From Sediminibacillus massiliensis (GTDB lineage: Bacteria; Bacillota; Bacilli; Bacillales; Amphibacillaceae), in assembly GCF_900156915.1 (NCBI RefSeq), contig NZ_LT732535.1, forward strand, positions 3,291,477 to 3,355,476: a stretch of 64,000 nucleotides of DNA. Reading direction: 5' to 3'. Within the stretch, counting starts at the first letter, position 1. Every line of letters starts with the position of its first letter. Positions 29,804-40,350 of the stretch are shown in pieces. Below the pieces are notes generated by a model, which saw only the letters and a list, made by a program, of their open reading frames with translations, had not been told where the DNA came from and ran no database searches. A program made the translations under genes and the position numbers.

Positions 29804-31318
29804 ATGGGAACAGCAACGTTAATTACGTTTATTGTTTATTTATTGGGTATGCTCCTGATTGGGGTCATTTCCTACCGATTAACTAATGACTTATCAGATT
29901 ATGTACTTGGTGGAAGAAGGTTAGGGCCTGGAGTTGCCGCACTTAGTGCCGGTGCCTCCGATATGAGTAGTTGGCTATTACTTGGATTGCCTGGTGCTAT
30001 CTATGCCACAGGAATGGCAGAAGGATGGATGGCTGTCGGGCTTGCAATTGGTGCTTATTTGAACTGGCAGTTCGTAGCGAAGCGACTTAGAGTTTATACG
30101 GAAGTATCAAATAATTCCATCACGATTCCGGACTTCTTAGAAAACCGTTTCCGCGACGGTTCCCACATATTGCGTGTGATTTCTGCAATTGTCATATTGG
30201 TATTCTTCACTTTTTATACATCTTCTGGAATGGTGGGTGGCGCAAAGCTATTTGAGGCGTCATTCGGATTGACATATACACAGGCACTTTGGATTGGTGC
30301 TGTAGTTATTGTTTCCTATACATTCCTGGGAGGATTCCTTGCTGTCAGCTGGACGGATTTCATTCAAGGGATCTTGATGTTCTTAGCGCTGATCATCGTA
30401 CCGATAAGAGCTATCTTCGTTATCGGTGGCTGGGATGCCACTGTGAATGCAGTAGGACAGATCAATCCTGGTCACTTGAACATGGTAGCCGGTGTCGGAA
30501 CTCTTGCCATCATTTCATCCATGGCATGGGGGCTTGGTTATTTCGGACAGCCGCATATCATTACAAGATTCATGGCACTTCGTTCGCCGAAGGATGTACC
30601 GATGGCCAAGTTTATCGGTACAACTTGGATGGTATTGGGACTCTATGGGGCAGTATTCACAGGTTTTGCAGGGCTTGCGTTTATTAATACACAGGATGTT
30701 GGCGTTTTGTCTCAATTCGGTATTGAGGTAGTCAACCAAAATGGCATTCAAATGCTTGCAGACCCTGAAAAAATCTTTATTGCTTTTTCTCAAATCTTAT
30801 TTGATCCGATTATCGCAGGTATTTTGTTAGCGGCGATTCTGTCTGCAATCATGAGTACAATTGACTCTCAGCTGCTTGTTTCCTCATCGGCTGTTGCAGA
30901 AGATTTCTATAAGGCTATTCTCCGCAAGAATGCAAGTGAGCGCGAGCTTGTCTGGGTGGGCCGCGGCGCAGTAATCATCATTGCATTGATAGCGACACTT
31001 GTCGCATCGAATCCGGACAGCTCTGTACTTGAGCTTGTAAGTTATGCGTGGGCTGGTTTTGGTGCAGCGTTCGGACCTATTATTCTGCTTTCCTTGTTCT
31101 GGAAAGGAATTACAAGAAACGGTGCGCTCGCAGGAATTATCGTCGGTGCAGTAACCGTAGTTGTTTGGGGAGATTTCCTTTCTGGGGGTATTTTCGACCT
31201 TTATGAAATTGTCCCAGGTTTCTTGTTGAATTTGATTGTAGCCGTACTTGTTAGTATGGCCGGTAAACCGCATCCGGAAGCAGAAGCTGAATTTGACGAA
31301 GCAAAATCCAAATATTAA
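29804..31318 (+). CDS. putP: Sodium/proline symporter (PutP/OpuE)
   Basis: A 504-residue member of the sodium:solute symporter family with about 13 membrane spans. It has SDYVLGGRRLGPGVAALSAGASDMSSWLLLGLPG near residues 30-65, the family signature region GGFLAVSWTDFIQG, and SAIMSTIDSQLLVSSSAVAEDFYK with sodium-site serines. It imports proline for nutrition or osmoprotection; in B. subtilis the homologue OpuE sits at the same locus. GAGGAG precedes the ATG. Its acidic C-terminus is typical. Confidence 0.92.
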   Translation: MGTATLITFIVYLLGMLLIGVISYRLTNDLSDYVLGGRRLGPGVAALSAGASDMSSWLLLGLPGAIYATGMAEGWMAVGLAIGAYLNWQFVAKRLRVYTEVSNNSITIPDFLENRFRDGSHILRVISAIVILVFFTFYTSSGMVGGAKLFEASFGLTYTQALWIGAVVIVSYTFLGGFLAVSWTDFIQGILMFLALIIVPIRAIFVIGGWDATVNAVGQINPGHLNMVAGVGTLAIISSMAWGLGYFGQPHIITRFMALRSPKDVPMAKFIGTTWMVLGLYGAVFTGFAGLAFINTQDVGVLSQFGIEVVNQNGIQMLADPEKIFIAFSQILFDPIIAGILLAAILSAIMSTIDSQLLVSSSAVAEDFYKAILRKNASERELVWVGRGAVIIIALIATLVASNPDSSVLELVSYAWAGFGAAFGPIILLSLFWKGITRNGALAGIIVGAVTVVVWGDFLSGGIFDLYEIVPGFLLNLIVAVLVSMAGKPHPEAEAEFDEAKSKY

Positions 31319-31328
31319 TACCTGGAAA

Positions 31329-31356
31329 GGGTCCTTCTTCTGAAGGGCTCTTTTTT
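31329..31356 (+). terminator. Terminator after putP
   Basis: GGGTCCTTC pairs with GAAGGGCTC (two G-U pairs) around a TTCT loop, followed by six Ts. Confidence 0.8.
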
Positions 31357-31507
31357 AATGGTTTAACAAGCTTCTCTTTAGCCCAAACTGATTCTTATGA
31401 ACAAAAAAGAAAAAGGGAGGGAAACAGCTTGTTCTGTCTGACTTGTCTTTTTCCATTGAAACTGTATCTTTAAACATAAAAAAATCTCAAGCCGATATTG
31501 CTACAAG

Positions 31508-31537
31508 TTGCCAATTATCGTATTTTTTTGCTATCAT
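31508..31537 (+). promoter_or_regulatory. Probable gatCAB promoter
   Basis: TTGCCA (31508-31513), an 18-base spacer and TATCAT (31532-31537), about 100 bases before gatC. The rest of the 31357-31640 gap shows no gene and no T-box-like leader. Confidence 0.5.
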
Positions 31538-31640
31538 CATAAGTATTGTTATTAATCGTATAAGAGAATTAAATGCTTTTAAACAAAAGGACTTTTTTGA
31601 TTGGAAGCATATGGATACATAAAATCTGGAGGTGACTGAG

Positions 31641-31931
31641 ATGGCTGATATCTCAAAAGAAGAAGTAAAGCATGTTGCACACCTTGCGCGCCTTGCTCTT
31701 ACGGATGAGGAAGTAGAGAAAATGACCCGGCAGCTTGGTGATATCATTGATTATGCAGAAAGTTTAAATGAATTAGATACAGAAAACGTCGAACCTACTA
31801 CACACGTCTTAGATTTGAAGAACGTTATGCGTAAAGACGAACCGAAAAAATGGATCGAAAAAGAAGATGCGCTGAAAAATGCACCAGATCAGAAGGATGG
31901 CCAGTTCCGCGTACCATCCATATTAGAATAA
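31641..31931 (+). CDS. gatC: Asp/Glu-tRNA(Asn/Gln) amidotransferase subunit C
   Basis: GatC is the 96-residue belt subunit that wraps GatA and GatB in the enzyme that makes Gln-tRNA from mischarged Glu-tRNA. Seen are [18 protein letters not shown], the conserved NVEPTTHVL and the RVPSILE end. The ATG at 31641 follows GGAGGTGA; a GTG three codons earlier overlaps that site. Confidence 0.95.
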   Translation: MADISKEEVKHVAHLARLALTDEEVEKMTRQLGDIIDYAESLNELDTENVEPTTHVLDLKNVMRKDEPKKWIEKEDALKNAPDQKDGQFRVPSILE

Positions 31932-31945
31932 GGAGGCCTAAAGCA

Positions 31946-33415
31946 ATGTCGCTTTTTGATTATACATTAAAAGAGTTACAGGAGATGCTGAATCGAAAAG
32001 AAATCACAGTCAGTGATTTGGTTTCGGAATCTTATCAAAGAATTAATGAAGTAGACGGTAAAGTCAAAGCATTCCTTACGTTAGATGAAGAGAATGCCAA
32101 AGCAAAGGCAAAAGAATTGGATGAACAGGAAGCAGGGGAACGCAGCTTGTTGTTCGGCATGCCTATTGGTATTAAAGATAATATCGTAACAAAAGGTCTC
32201 CGCACCACATGTGCAAGCCAGTTTTTAGACAACTTCACCGATCCGCTTTATGATGCAACGGTTGTTCAGAAATTGGATCAGGAAAAAACGGTGAACATTG
32301 GAAAGCTGAATATGGATGAATTTGCGATGGGGTCTTCCAATGAAAACTCCAGCTATTATGCCACACGCAATCCTTGGAATACAGATTATGTGCCTGGAGG
32401 TTCAAGTGGTGGTTCTGCTGCAGCTGTTGCTGCAAAAGAGGTATTCTTTTCTTTAGGTTCTGATACTGGGGGTTCGATTCGCCAGCCGGCTGCATTCTGC
32501 GGTGTTGTTGGGTCAAAACCTACATATGGTCTTGTTTCCCGTTTTGGCTTAGTGGCGTTCGCTTCTTCTTTAGACCAAATCGGACCGATCACCCGGACAG
32601 TGGAAGACAACGCTCATTTGCTGCAGGCCATTGTCGGCCATGATCCAATGGACACTACTTCTGCCAATGTAGACATCCCGGACTATAGTGAAGCACTTAA
32701 GCAAGATGTTAAAGGGCTTCGTATTGCTGTTCCGTCTGAGTATTTGCAGGAAGGAGTAGCGCCAGAGGTGAAAGAAGCTGTCATGAATGCTTTAAAGGTA
32801 TATGAAGACTTGGGTGCTACTTGGGAAGAAGTATCCCTGCCTCATTCCCGCTATGCGGTTGCAGCTTATTACCTTCTTTCTTCATCAGAAGCATCTGCAA
32901 ACCTTGCCCGCTTTGACGGTGTCCGTTATGGCGTCCGTTCTGAACAAGCAGACAATATGCTGGATATGTTCAAGCGATCAAGAAGCGAAGGTTTCGGAGA
33001 TGAAGTGAAACGCCGGATAATGCTCGGTACGTTCGCATTGAGTTCCGGTTACTATGACGCTTATTATAAAAAAGCACAAAAAGTCCGTACATTGATTAAA
33101 AACGATTTCGACAAAGTTTTTGAAGACTACGATGTCATCATAGGTCCTACAACGCCTACTCCTGCATTCAAAGTCGGCGAGATCATCGATGATCCGTTGA
33201 CCATGTATGCAAACGACATTTTGACGATTCCGATCAACCTTGCAGGTGTTCCTGGCATGTCGATTCCTTGCGGGTTCTCGAGCGAAGGCCTGCCAATCGG
33301 GCTCCAGATTATCGCCAAGCATTTCGATGAAAGCACGATGCTCCGCACTGCTTATGCATTCGAGCAGGCAACAGACCATCACAAAAAACAACCTGAATTA
33401 GGAGGTGCCAAGTAA
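31946..33415 (+). CDS. gatA: Glutamyl-tRNA(Gln) amidotransferase subunit A
   Basis: GatA is the amidase-signature subunit that releases ammonia from glutamine. The 489-residue protein has the catalytic Lys in PIGIKDNI and the serine-rich signature [16 protein letters not shown]...[16 protein letters not shown] (Ser-cisSer-Lys triad). The ATG at 31946 follows AAGGAGG; the frame is open upstream through gatC. The stop shares one base with the gatB start. Confidence 0.95.
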   Translation: MSLFDYTLKELQEMLNRKEITVSDLVSESYQRINEVDGKVKAFLTLDEENAKAKAKELDEQEAGERSLLFGMPIGIKDNIVTKGLRTTCASQFLDNFTDPLYDATVVQKLDQEKTVNIGKLNMDEFAMGSSNENSSYYATRNPWNTDYVPGGSSGGSAAAVAAKEVFFSLGSDTGGSIRQPAAFCGVVGSKPTYGLVSRFGLVAFASSLDQIGPITRTVEDNAHLLQAIVGHDPMDTTSANVDIPDYSEALKQDVKGLRIAVPSEYLQEGVAPEVKEAVMNALKVYEDLGATWEEVSLPHSRYAVAAYYLLSSSEASANLARFDGVRYGVRSEQADNMLDMFKRSRSEGFGDEVKRRIMLGTFALSSGYYDAYYKKAQKVRTLIKNDFDKVFEDYDVIIGPTTPTPAFKVGEIIDDPLTMYANDILTIPINLAGVPGMSIPCGFSSEGLPIGLQIIAKHFDESTMLRTAYAFEQATDHHKKQPELGGAK

Positions 33416-34845
33416 TGAATTTTGAAACGATTATCGGGTTGGAGGTCCATGTTGAATTAAAAACAGACTCCAAGATATTCAGTCCGAGTTTCAACCATTT
33501 CGGAGCAGAGCCTAATTCTAATGTGAATCCTATCGACCTGGGTTATCCTGGTGTTCTGCCTGTTCTGAACGAAGAAGCTGTCAACTTTGCCATGAAAGCA
33601 GCTATGGCGTTAAACTGTGATATCGCTACGGATACTAAATTCGATCGGAAGAATTATTTCTATCCGGACAATCCGAAGGCATATCAAATTTCCCAATTCG
33701 ACCAGCCGATCGGAGAAAATGGCTGGATTGAGATCGAAGTAGACGGTGTCAAAAAGAAAATCGGCATCACCCGTCTTCATCTGGAAGAAGATGCCGGTAA
33801 ATTGACACATAGCGATGATGGTTACTCCCTGGTCGACTTCAACAGACAAGGTACACCATTGATTGAAATCGTTTCTGAGCCGGATATCCGCTCTCCACAG
33901 GAAGCATATGCCTACTTGGAGAAGTTGAAGAATATCATTCAGTACACTGGTGTATCGGATTGTAAAATGGAAGAAGGCTCGCTTAGATGTGATGCCAATC
34001 TTTCTATACGTCCAATCGGACAAGAAGAGTTCGGTGTAAAGACGGAACTGAAAAACCTTAATTCATTCTCTTTTGTACAAAAAGGGTTGGAATTCGAGGA
34101 AAAGCGCCAGCAAAAAGTGTTGCTGTCAGGCGGAGAGATCTTGCAGGAAACCAGACGTTATGATGAACAGACAAAGGAAACCATTCTTATGAGGGTGAAA
34201 GAAGGATCTGACGATTATCGTTATTTCCCTGAACCGGACCTTGTTCCTTTATACATTGACGAGGAATGGAAAGAGCGGATCCGCGCAGATATCCCGGAAC
34301 TTCCAGATGCCCGTAAACAACGTTATGTCAATGAACTGGAACTGCCGGCATATGATGCGATGGTACTGACAGGTACGAAAGAAATGTCCGATTTCTTTGA
34401 GGAAACGATCAATCAGGGAGCAGATATCAAGCAGGCATCCAATTGGCTGATGGGGGAAGTTTCCGCCTATATGAACAAGCAGCAGTTGGAGCTCCATGAC
34501 TTGGAGTTGACACCTGAAGGACTTGCAAAAATGATTAAACTCATTGAAGACGGTACGATTTCTTCCAAGATTGCCAAAAAGGTTTTCTCTGAACTAGTGG
34601 AGAAAGGCGGAGATCCGGAAAAAATCGTCAAAGAGAAAGGCCTTGTCCAAATTTCTGATGAGGGACAGCTGAAAGAAATCATCACTGGCATCCTAGATGA
34701 GAACGAACAATCAATCGAAGATTACAAGAACGGAAAAGACCGTGCACTCGGCTTCCTAGTCGGACAAGTCATGAAAGCGACGAAAGGTCAGGCCAATCCT
34801 CCGATGGTTAATAAGATACTGAAAGAGGAAATGGACAAGCGTTAG
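33415..34845 (+). CDS. gatB: Asp/Glu-tRNA(Asn/Gln) amidotransferase subunit B
   Basis: GatB phosphorylates and amidates the tRNA-bound Glu. The 476-residue protein has GLEVHVEL at the N-terminus, the [13 protein letters not shown] segment, [20 protein letters not shown], and a C-terminal YqeY-like tail domain ([22 protein letters not shown]). It overlaps gatA by one base; TTAGGAGGT lies upstream in the end of gatA. Confidence 0.96.
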   Translation: MNFETIIGLEVHVELKTDSKIFSPSFNHFGAEPNSNVNPIDLGYPGVLPVLNEEAVNFAMKAAMALNCDIATDTKFDRKNYFYPDNPKAYQISQFDQPIGENGWIEIEVDGVKKKIGITRLHLEEDAGKLTHSDDGYSLVDFNRQGTPLIEIVSEPDIRSPQEAYAYLEKLKNIIQYTGVSDCKMEEGSLRCDANLSIRPIGQEEFGVKTELKNLNSFSFVQKGLEFEEKRQQKVLLSGGEILQETRRYDEQTKETILMRVKEGSDDYRYFPEPDLVPLYIDEEWKERIRADIPELPDARKQRYVNELELPAYDAMVLTGTKEMSDFFEETINQGADIKQASNWLMGEVSAYMNKQQLELHDLELTPEGLAKMIKLIEDGTISSKIAKKVFSELVEKGGDPEKIVKEKGLVQISDEGQLKEIITGILDENEQSIEDYKNGKDRALGFLVGQVMKATKGQANPPMVNKILKEEMDKR

Positions 34846-34858
34846 AATCTTTTTCTAT

Positions 34859-34896
34859 AGGGCTGCTTCTAATGCGAAGCGGTCCTAATTCTTTTT
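34859..34896 (+). terminator. Terminator after gatB
   Basis: AGGGCTGCTTC and GAAGCGGTCCT form an 11-bp stem with two G-U pairs, followed by a T-rich tract. Confidence 0.75.
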
Positions 34897-35054
34897 AATG
34901 ACGACCAAAATAACTTTTCAAATCGAACAAAAACGGCTATGATGTATAATGGATTAGGACAAGATGAACAGAAAAGTTTCTGGCTTCTAATCTGATGAAT
35001 GATCAATCACATGCTTTTTCAGGATGTAATGATAGACGGAACAGGGGGAGACCT

Positions 35055-35993
35055 ATGAAAAGGGCCCGGATTATATACAACCCGACTTCAGGAAGAGAAG
35101 CGTTCAAAAAAGAACTGCCTAGTGTCTTGGAACGCTTGGAACAAGCGGGTTATGAAACATCTGCACATGCAACTACATGCGCCGGTGATGCCACAAAGGC
35201 GGCGGAGATCGCTGTAGACAGGAAATTTGATATTGTGATAGCAGCCGGCGGTGATGGGACAATCAATGAAGTGATCAATGGCATTGCAGGTAATGATTAC
35301 AGACCAAGGCTTGGCATCATTCCTGTCGGGACGACAAATGATTTGGCCAGAGCACTATCGATTCCCCGAAATATACAGAAAGCAGTGGATGTTATATTAG
35401 AGGATAGAACGATGGCATTGGATATTGGCAAGGTCAACGACCAATACTTTATGAATATTGCCGGAGGCGGAAAGCTGACAGAACTATCATATGAAGTTCC
35501 GAGTAAGTTGAAAACCATGCTTGGCCAGTTGGCTTATTACTTAAAAGGAGTCGAAATGCTGCCTTCATTGAGACCTACCAAAGTAGAGATTGAATATGAC
35601 GGCAAGCTGTTCCAAGGCGAAATCATGTTGTTCCTGGTTGCCAATACGAATTCGGTTGGAGGTTTTGAAAAATTGGCACCGGGTGCTACCATGGATGATG
35701 GTATGTTTGATTTGTTGATATTGAAGAAAGCCAACGTTGCTGATTTTATTCGAGTGGCGACTCTTGCATTGAGAGGAGCTCATTTGGAAGACAGTCTCAT
35801 TGTTCATACAAGGGCGAACCGAATCAAGGTTCACACGGAAGAGAAAATGCAGTTGAACATCGATGGAGAGTATGGTGGCGATCTTCCAGGTGAGTTCGTC
35901 AATCTTTACCGCCATATCGAATATTTTGTTCCGGAGATTTTTGTCGAAAAAGAACAAGAAAAGAAAAACAGAAAGAATCATGTCGAAGATTAA
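35055..35993 (+). CDS. dgkB: Diacylglycerol kinase
   Basis: DgkB phosphorylates diacylglycerol released during lipoteichoic-acid synthesis, returning it to phospholipid synthesis. The 312-residue lipid-kinase-family protein has NPTSGREAFK at the N-terminus, the nucleotide-binding GGDGTINEVINGI and the PVGTTNDLARAL loop. The ATG at 35055 follows AGGGGGAG. A TATAAT at 34945-34950 may be its -10. The gatB-dgkB adjacency matches B. subtilis. Confidence 0.93.
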   Translation: MKRARIIYNPTSGREAFKKELPSVLERLEQAGYETSAHATTCAGDATKAAEIAVDRKFDIVIAAGGDGTINEVINGIAGNDYRPRLGIIPVGTTNDLARALSIPRNIQKAVDVILEDRTMALDIGKVNDQYFMNIAGGGKLTELSYEVPSKLKTMLGQLAYYLKGVEMLPSLRPTKVEIEYDGKLFQGEIMLFLVANTNSVGGFEKLAPGATMDDGMFDLLILKKANVADFIRVATLALRGAHLEDSLIVHTRANRIKVHTEEKMQLNIDGEYGGDLPGEFVNLYRHIEYFVPEIFVEKEQEKKNRKNHVED

Positions 35994-35996
35994 TAC

Positions 35997-36030
35997 AAAA
36001 TACCCGGGTGCTTATGCGCCCGGGTATTTT
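35997..36030. terminator. Bidirectional terminator between dgkB and pulA
   Basis: AAAATACCCGGGTGC and GCGCCCGGGTATTTT form a 15-bp stem. A and T flanks on both sides let it serve the two convergent genes. Confidence 0.88.
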
Positions 36031-36032
36031 AT

Positions 36033-38138
36033 TTATACTCTTGGTTTTTTCAGGATGGTCAATTCATATGGTTCGATGTGCATTTGTTCCCCAACAATAC
36101 AGCATAAAGGCGACATCCCGCCAGTATGGTTGCTGAGCAGTTTTTCCCATCTTCCAGGAGAAGGGAGGTGAATTTGGAACGATTTTTGAAGAGGGTTGAC
36201 AAAGATGGCAAGATCCTCGTCATCACCGAATAAAGTAAAACCAAATACGGGATCAGGTGTTTTCAGGATGTGGAGCCGTTCTTTAATTTCATCAACAGTT
36301 GCCAGCCGGAACATATGGTATTTTTTCCGCAACGCAATCAATGCTTTGACCCATTCGATGTTTTCGGCCTCCCGTACCCTTTGGCTCCAGTCCAGTTGAT
36401 TTATTTCATCCCCCGAGATATAGCTGTTTTCATCTCCTTGTTTTGTCCGGAACCATTCCTGGCCGGCATGCAGAAACGGTATTCCCTGACTGAGCAAAGT
36501 CAGACCGGTGGCAATTTGATGAATGCTTTTTCGTACTTCCCTTGTCTGTTCCTCATTGGAAAGCTCCAGCTTATCCCAGAGAGTGTGGTTATCATGGCAC
36601 TCTACATAGTTGACCGACTGGAATGGTTCCGTGACAGACTGCTCGCCGTGGTCGGGCAGACAAGAACCGGAAATAAGCTGCGGAAGCAGTTCAATGTACC
36701 GGCCGTCTCCATTGGCAAATCCTACATCTGTCTGCTCGAAAAGATTTCCTTTAATGGAATCCCTGAATTTGTCATTGAAGAAGCTGATACCTTTCAACTG
36801 ATGTGATTGGAATATAGTTGCTTTCTGTTCTGGCGGGAGCGGGGTGTCCAGTTCCCAACCTTCGCCAAGCAGCAGGACAGGAGCTGATTCCCTTTCGCAG
36901 CGTTCCTTGATGGCAAGCATCGTTTTAACATCCATTATCCCCATCAAGTCAAAGCGGAATCCGTCGACGCGGAATTCACTAAGCCAATAATCAATAGTGT
37001 CGAGGATGAATTTCCGGACCATCCGCCGTTCTGAGGCAATGTCATTGCCTGTACCTGTACCATTGCTTAATATGTCCACTTGGTGATAACGGAAATAATA
37101 ACCCGGCACCAATTTTTCAAAAGGAGATTCTTCCTGGATGAAAACATGGTTGTACACAACATCCAGAATGACGGAAAGATCCTCTTCGTGAAATGCTTTG
37201 ATCATTTGTTTCGCTTCTCTTACTCTTGATTCCGGGTCCGTGGCGTCAAGGGCATAGCTTCCTTCTGGCACTTGATAATACAAAGGATCGTATCCCCAGT
37301 TATACCCCCCGTCAGGCTTGGATTCATCCACACGTGCAAAGTCATTGACAGGGAGGAGCTGGACATGTGTACAGCCAAGGTCTTTTATATATGATAATCC
37401 GGTACTATGGCCAGAAGAAGTTCTCGTATCTTTCTCGGATAAACCTAAAAATTTCCCCTTGTTTTCGACTCCGCTGTCTGGAAAAATGGTTGCATCCCGC
37501 ACATGCAGTTCATATATGATAGCATCTTTTGCATGGTCGATTGCCGGTTTCTCGTAATCTCTGAAATGGGAGGGGTCAGTGGATGCGGAATCTAGTACTA
37601 TGCCAAATCCGCTGTTTGCTGTCATGCTTTTTGCATAAGGGTCATTGGTTGTCAGGTTTTTTCCGTTGGTGGTCACTTCATAATAATACCGGGCGTTTTT
37701 CCAGTTGCCCTCCAAAGTCCGTTCCCAAACACCGTTGTCCTTTCTCTCCATTTCATATGGATTGTCGTTGACATGCAAAGTCATTCGGATGGCGGTTGGA
37801 GACCAAACCGAGAAAGTGGTTGCTGTTTCCGTATAGACAGCCCCGAGCTTCTCGTCGGTAGCATCATACCGTTCATCAAACCATGGCGTACGGACAATCC
37901 CCCTCGGATGTACGGAGAATCGGTGTTCTCCCCATTGAAGTTCCATCTCATATCCTAATGGGATCTCTTCCTCGAAGACGAGGACAGCATAATCGTCGGA
38001 AGCAAGTTTCTCTATTTTTCCTTCCAGTCTGTTATTCTGCCAAAATACGACTGGCTTTTCCTCACCCAAAACCTCTGTTTCTCCAATATACACGGCCAAC
38101 ATCTTCACATCATCTATCCAAGCAATGGACTTTTCCAT
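36033..38138 (-). CDS. pulA: Type I pullulanase
   Basis: The enzyme cleaves alpha-1,6 branches in pullulan, glycogen and limit dextrins. The 701-residue GH13 protein has an N-terminal CBM48-like domain (TTFSVWSPTAIRMTLHV), the type I pullulanase motif YNWGYDP, the nucleophile region DGFRFDLMG, the acid/base region LLGEGWE, and VECHDNHTLWDKL. There is no signal peptide, so it is probably cytosolic (AmyX-like) and debranches glycogen made by the divergent glg operon. The start at 38138 follows GGGGAACT on the minus strand. Confidence 0.93.
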   Translation of the reverse strand: MEKSIAWIDDVKMLAVYIGETEVLGEEKPVVFWQNNRLEGKIEKLASDDYAVLVFEEEIPLGYEMELQWGEHRFSVHPRGIVRTPWFDERYDATDEKLGAVYTETATTFSVWSPTAIRMTLHVNDNPYEMERKDNGVWERTLEGNWKNARYYYEVTTNGKNLTTNDPYAKSMTANSGFGIVLDSASTDPSHFRDYEKPAIDHAKDAIIYELHVRDATIFPDSGVENKGKFLGLSEKDTRTSSGHSTGLSYIKDLGCTHVQLLPVNDFARVDESKPDGGYNWGYDPLYYQVPEGSYALDATDPESRVREAKQMIKAFHEEDLSVILDVVYNHVFIQEESPFEKLVPGYYFRYHQVDILSNGTGTGNDIASERRMVRKFILDTIDYWLSEFRVDGFRFDLMGIMDVKTMLAIKERCERESAPVLLLGEGWELDTPLPPEQKATIFQSHQLKGISFFNDKFRDSIKGNLFEQTDVGFANGDGRYIELLPQLISGSCLPDHGEQSVTEPFQSVNYVECHDNHTLWDKLELSNEEQTREVRKSIHQIATGLTLLSQGIPFLHAGQEWFRTKQGDENSYISGDEINQLDWSQRVREAENIEWVKALIALRKKYHMFRLATVDEIKERLHILKTPDPVFGFTLFGDDEDLAIFVNPLQKSFQIHLPSPGRWEKLLSNHTGGMSPLCCIVGEQMHIEPYELTILKKPRV

Positions 38139-38334
38139 TGTAAAGTTCCCCGTTTCTCATATTATTGTGTAATTATATGCTTCGAATAATAAGTTTATAG
38201 AATATTTTTTCATTATTTCCAATTTTCTACACTATTAACCGAAATCATGATAGAATAATAATAGAATACCCCAAATTTGGCAGAATTAAATCCTGATTAT
38301 GCATCGGCTTCTATAATTAAGATATTCTTTCATC

Positions 38335-38348
38335 AGAAAACGTTTACA
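38335..38348. promoter_or_regulatory. Candidate cre (CcpA) site between pulA and glgB
   Basis: AGAAAACGTTTACA matches 13 of 14 positions of the Bacillus cre consensus TGWAARCGYTWNCW (consensus from memory). It lies in the shared 292-base divergent promoter region, 83 bases before glgB, so CcpA could act on either direction. No convincing sigma-A hexamer pair was found in this gap. Confidence 0.55.
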
Positions 38349-38430
38349 ACTTTCCTCTTTATTTTACTGAAAAACAAATTATTTTGTTCCTATAAAAATT
38401 CCAAATTACTAACATGGAAAGGAGTATTTT

Positions 38431-40347
38431 ATGTCCATTCCCATCTCTGACCAGCAAATTTACCTGTTCCATCAAGGTACCTACTATCACAGTTACAAGA
38501 TGCTTGGCTGCCATTCTGTCCAACATGAAAAGAAAAAGGGTTTCCGCTTTACTGTCTGGGCACCCAATGCGCTTTCTGTAGAGCTAGTAGGTGATTTCAA
38601 TGATTGGAAAAACAAAAAACATACGTTGAAAAGATTAAATACGGAAGGGATATGGGGCGGATTTTTTGATGACATCCCGAGCGGTACCCGCTATAAATAC
38701 AAAATCACTCCGAAAAGCGGTGCCCCTTTTTTAAAGGCTGATCCATATGCATTCCAATCAGAGTTACGGCCGAATACTGCATCACTTACGCCTTTCGATT
38801 TAGAGTACACGTGGAAGGATAGTCAATGGCAGAAAAAGAAGAAAGAGCTGAAACCGCACAATGCGCCGATCAATATTTATGAAGTGCATCCAGGTTCCTG
38901 GAAAACGAAGGAGGACGGCGAATACTTTTCCTATCGAGAACTCGTCGATGAACTAATACCATACGTGAAGGATTTAGGCTATACCCATATCGAGCTGCTG
39001 CCGTTGGCAGAACATCCCTTTGACTTGTCATGGGGATACCAAATCACTGGTTATTATTCCGTTACAAGCCGTTATGGCACACCCGCTGATTTCAAGTATT
39101 TTGTCGATCAATGTCACTTGAACGGAATAGGGGTGATTATGGATTGGGTGCCGGGCCACTTTTGTAAAGACGCCCATGGCCTTAGATTGTTTGATGGAAC
39201 CCCATTGTTTGAATACGCCGATGAAAGAAAGGCGGAAAAACGGTCTTGGGGGACATTGACTTTTGACTTTGGGCGCCCGGAGGTCCAAAGTTTTTTGATT
39301 TCCAATGCCATCTTCTGGCTGGAAGAGTTCCATATAGACGGCCTCAGGGTGGATGCCGTTGCGAGCATGCTCTATTTGAATTTCGACAAGCATAATGGGG
39401 AGGAACGCATCACCAATTCTTTCGGCGGCGAAGAACACCTGGAGGCTATAGCATTCATCAAGAAGTTGAATGAAATAGTTTTTGAATACTATCCGAACAC
39501 GTTGATGATGGCCGAAGACAGTTCAGACCTGCCTGCAATCAGTGCTCCAACTTATGCCGGCGGACTGGGCTTTAACTTTAAATGGAACATGGGCTGGATG
39601 AACGATATGCTCAGATACATGAAATATGATCCGGTATATCGTAAATGGCATCATAATTTGTTGACGTTTTCTTTCATGTACACCTTTTCTGAGAACTTCG
39701 TGCTTCCTCTTTCGCACGATGAAGTTGTCCATGGAAAGAGATCCCTGCTCAACAAGATGCCGGGTGATCAGTGGCAGCAATTTGCCAATTTGAGGCTGTT
39801 ATACGGTTATATGATGGCACATCCCGGAAAAAAATTACTATTTATGGGAGGAGAATTCGGCCAGTATATCGAATGGAAAGACCAAGAAGAATTAGACTGG
39901 CTGCTTTTTGATTATCCCCTTCATCGTTCATTATTTGATTATGTGAAACACTTAAATCATTTTTATGTAAACGAGCCTGCACTATATGAGCTGGATCATC
40001 AACCGGACGGGTTCGACTGGATCGATCCACACAATGTAGATCAAAGTGTAATTGCTTTCAGGAGAATCGGCAGACAAACGGAAGACGATTTGATAATACT
40101 TTGCAACTTTACCCCGAATGTTTATTATGACTACAAAGTCGGCGTGCCAAGAGCCGGTACTTATCAGGAGGTGTTTAATTCTGATTCTGATGCGTTCGGT
40201 GGTTCAGGTCAGCTCAACAAAGGTGAGTATTTCACCTTTCCTGAAGAGTGGCATGGTCAAAGCCAGTATTTAAAAGTGAAGATTCCACCCCTAGCAATTT
40301 CCGTTTTCAAAAAAGTTATGCACCAACATAATGCCGAGGAGGAGTAG
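38431..40347 (+). CDS. glgB: 1,4-alpha-glucan branching enzyme
   Basis: GlgB adds the alpha-1,6 branches of glycogen. The 638-residue GH13 protein has an N-terminal CBM48 (FTVWAPNALSVELVGDFNDW), the nucleophile region IDGLRVDAVASML, the acid/base region MAEDSSD, and LSHDEVVHGKRSL. AAAGGAG precedes the ATG. It is the first gene of glgBCDAP, the B. subtilis order, and is divergent from pullulanase. Confidence 0.95.
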   Translation: MSIPISDQQIYLFHQGTYYHSYKMLGCHSVQHEKKKGFRFTVWAPNALSVELVGDFNDWKNKKHTLKRLNTEGIWGGFFDDIPSGTRYKYKITPKSGAPFLKADPYAFQSELRPNTASLTPFDLEYTWKDSQWQKKKKELKPHNAPINIYEVHPGSWKTKEDGEYFSYRELVDELIPYVKDLGYTHIELLPLAEHPFDLSWGYQITGYYSVTSRYGTPADFKYFVDQCHLNGIGVIMDWVPGHFCKDAHGLRLFDGTPLFEYADERKAEKRSWGTLTFDFGRPEVQSFLISNAIFWLEEFHIDGLRVDAVASMLYLNFDKHNGEERITNSFGGEEHLEAIAFIKKLNEIVFEYYPNTLMMAEDSSDLPAISAPTYAGGLGFNFKWNMGWMNDMLRYMKYDPVYRKWHHNLLTFSFMYTFSENFVLPLSHDEVVHGKRSLLNKMPGDQWQQFANLRLLYGYMMAHPGKKLLFMGGEFGQYIEWKDQEELDWLLFDYPLHRSLFDYVKHLNHFYVNEPALYELDHQPDGFDWIDPHNVDQSVIAFRRIGRQTEDDLIILCNFTPNVYYDYKVGVPRAGTYQEVFNSDSDAFGGSGQLNKGEYFTFPEEWHGQSQYLKVKIPPLAISVFKKVMHQHNAEEE

Positions 40348-40350
40348 CGA

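Noticed and set aside
29827-29850. GTTTAT-N12-GGGTAT resembling a sigma-B promoter
   Set aside because: It lies inside the beginning of the putP coding region and would start transcription after the putP start codon; probably chance.
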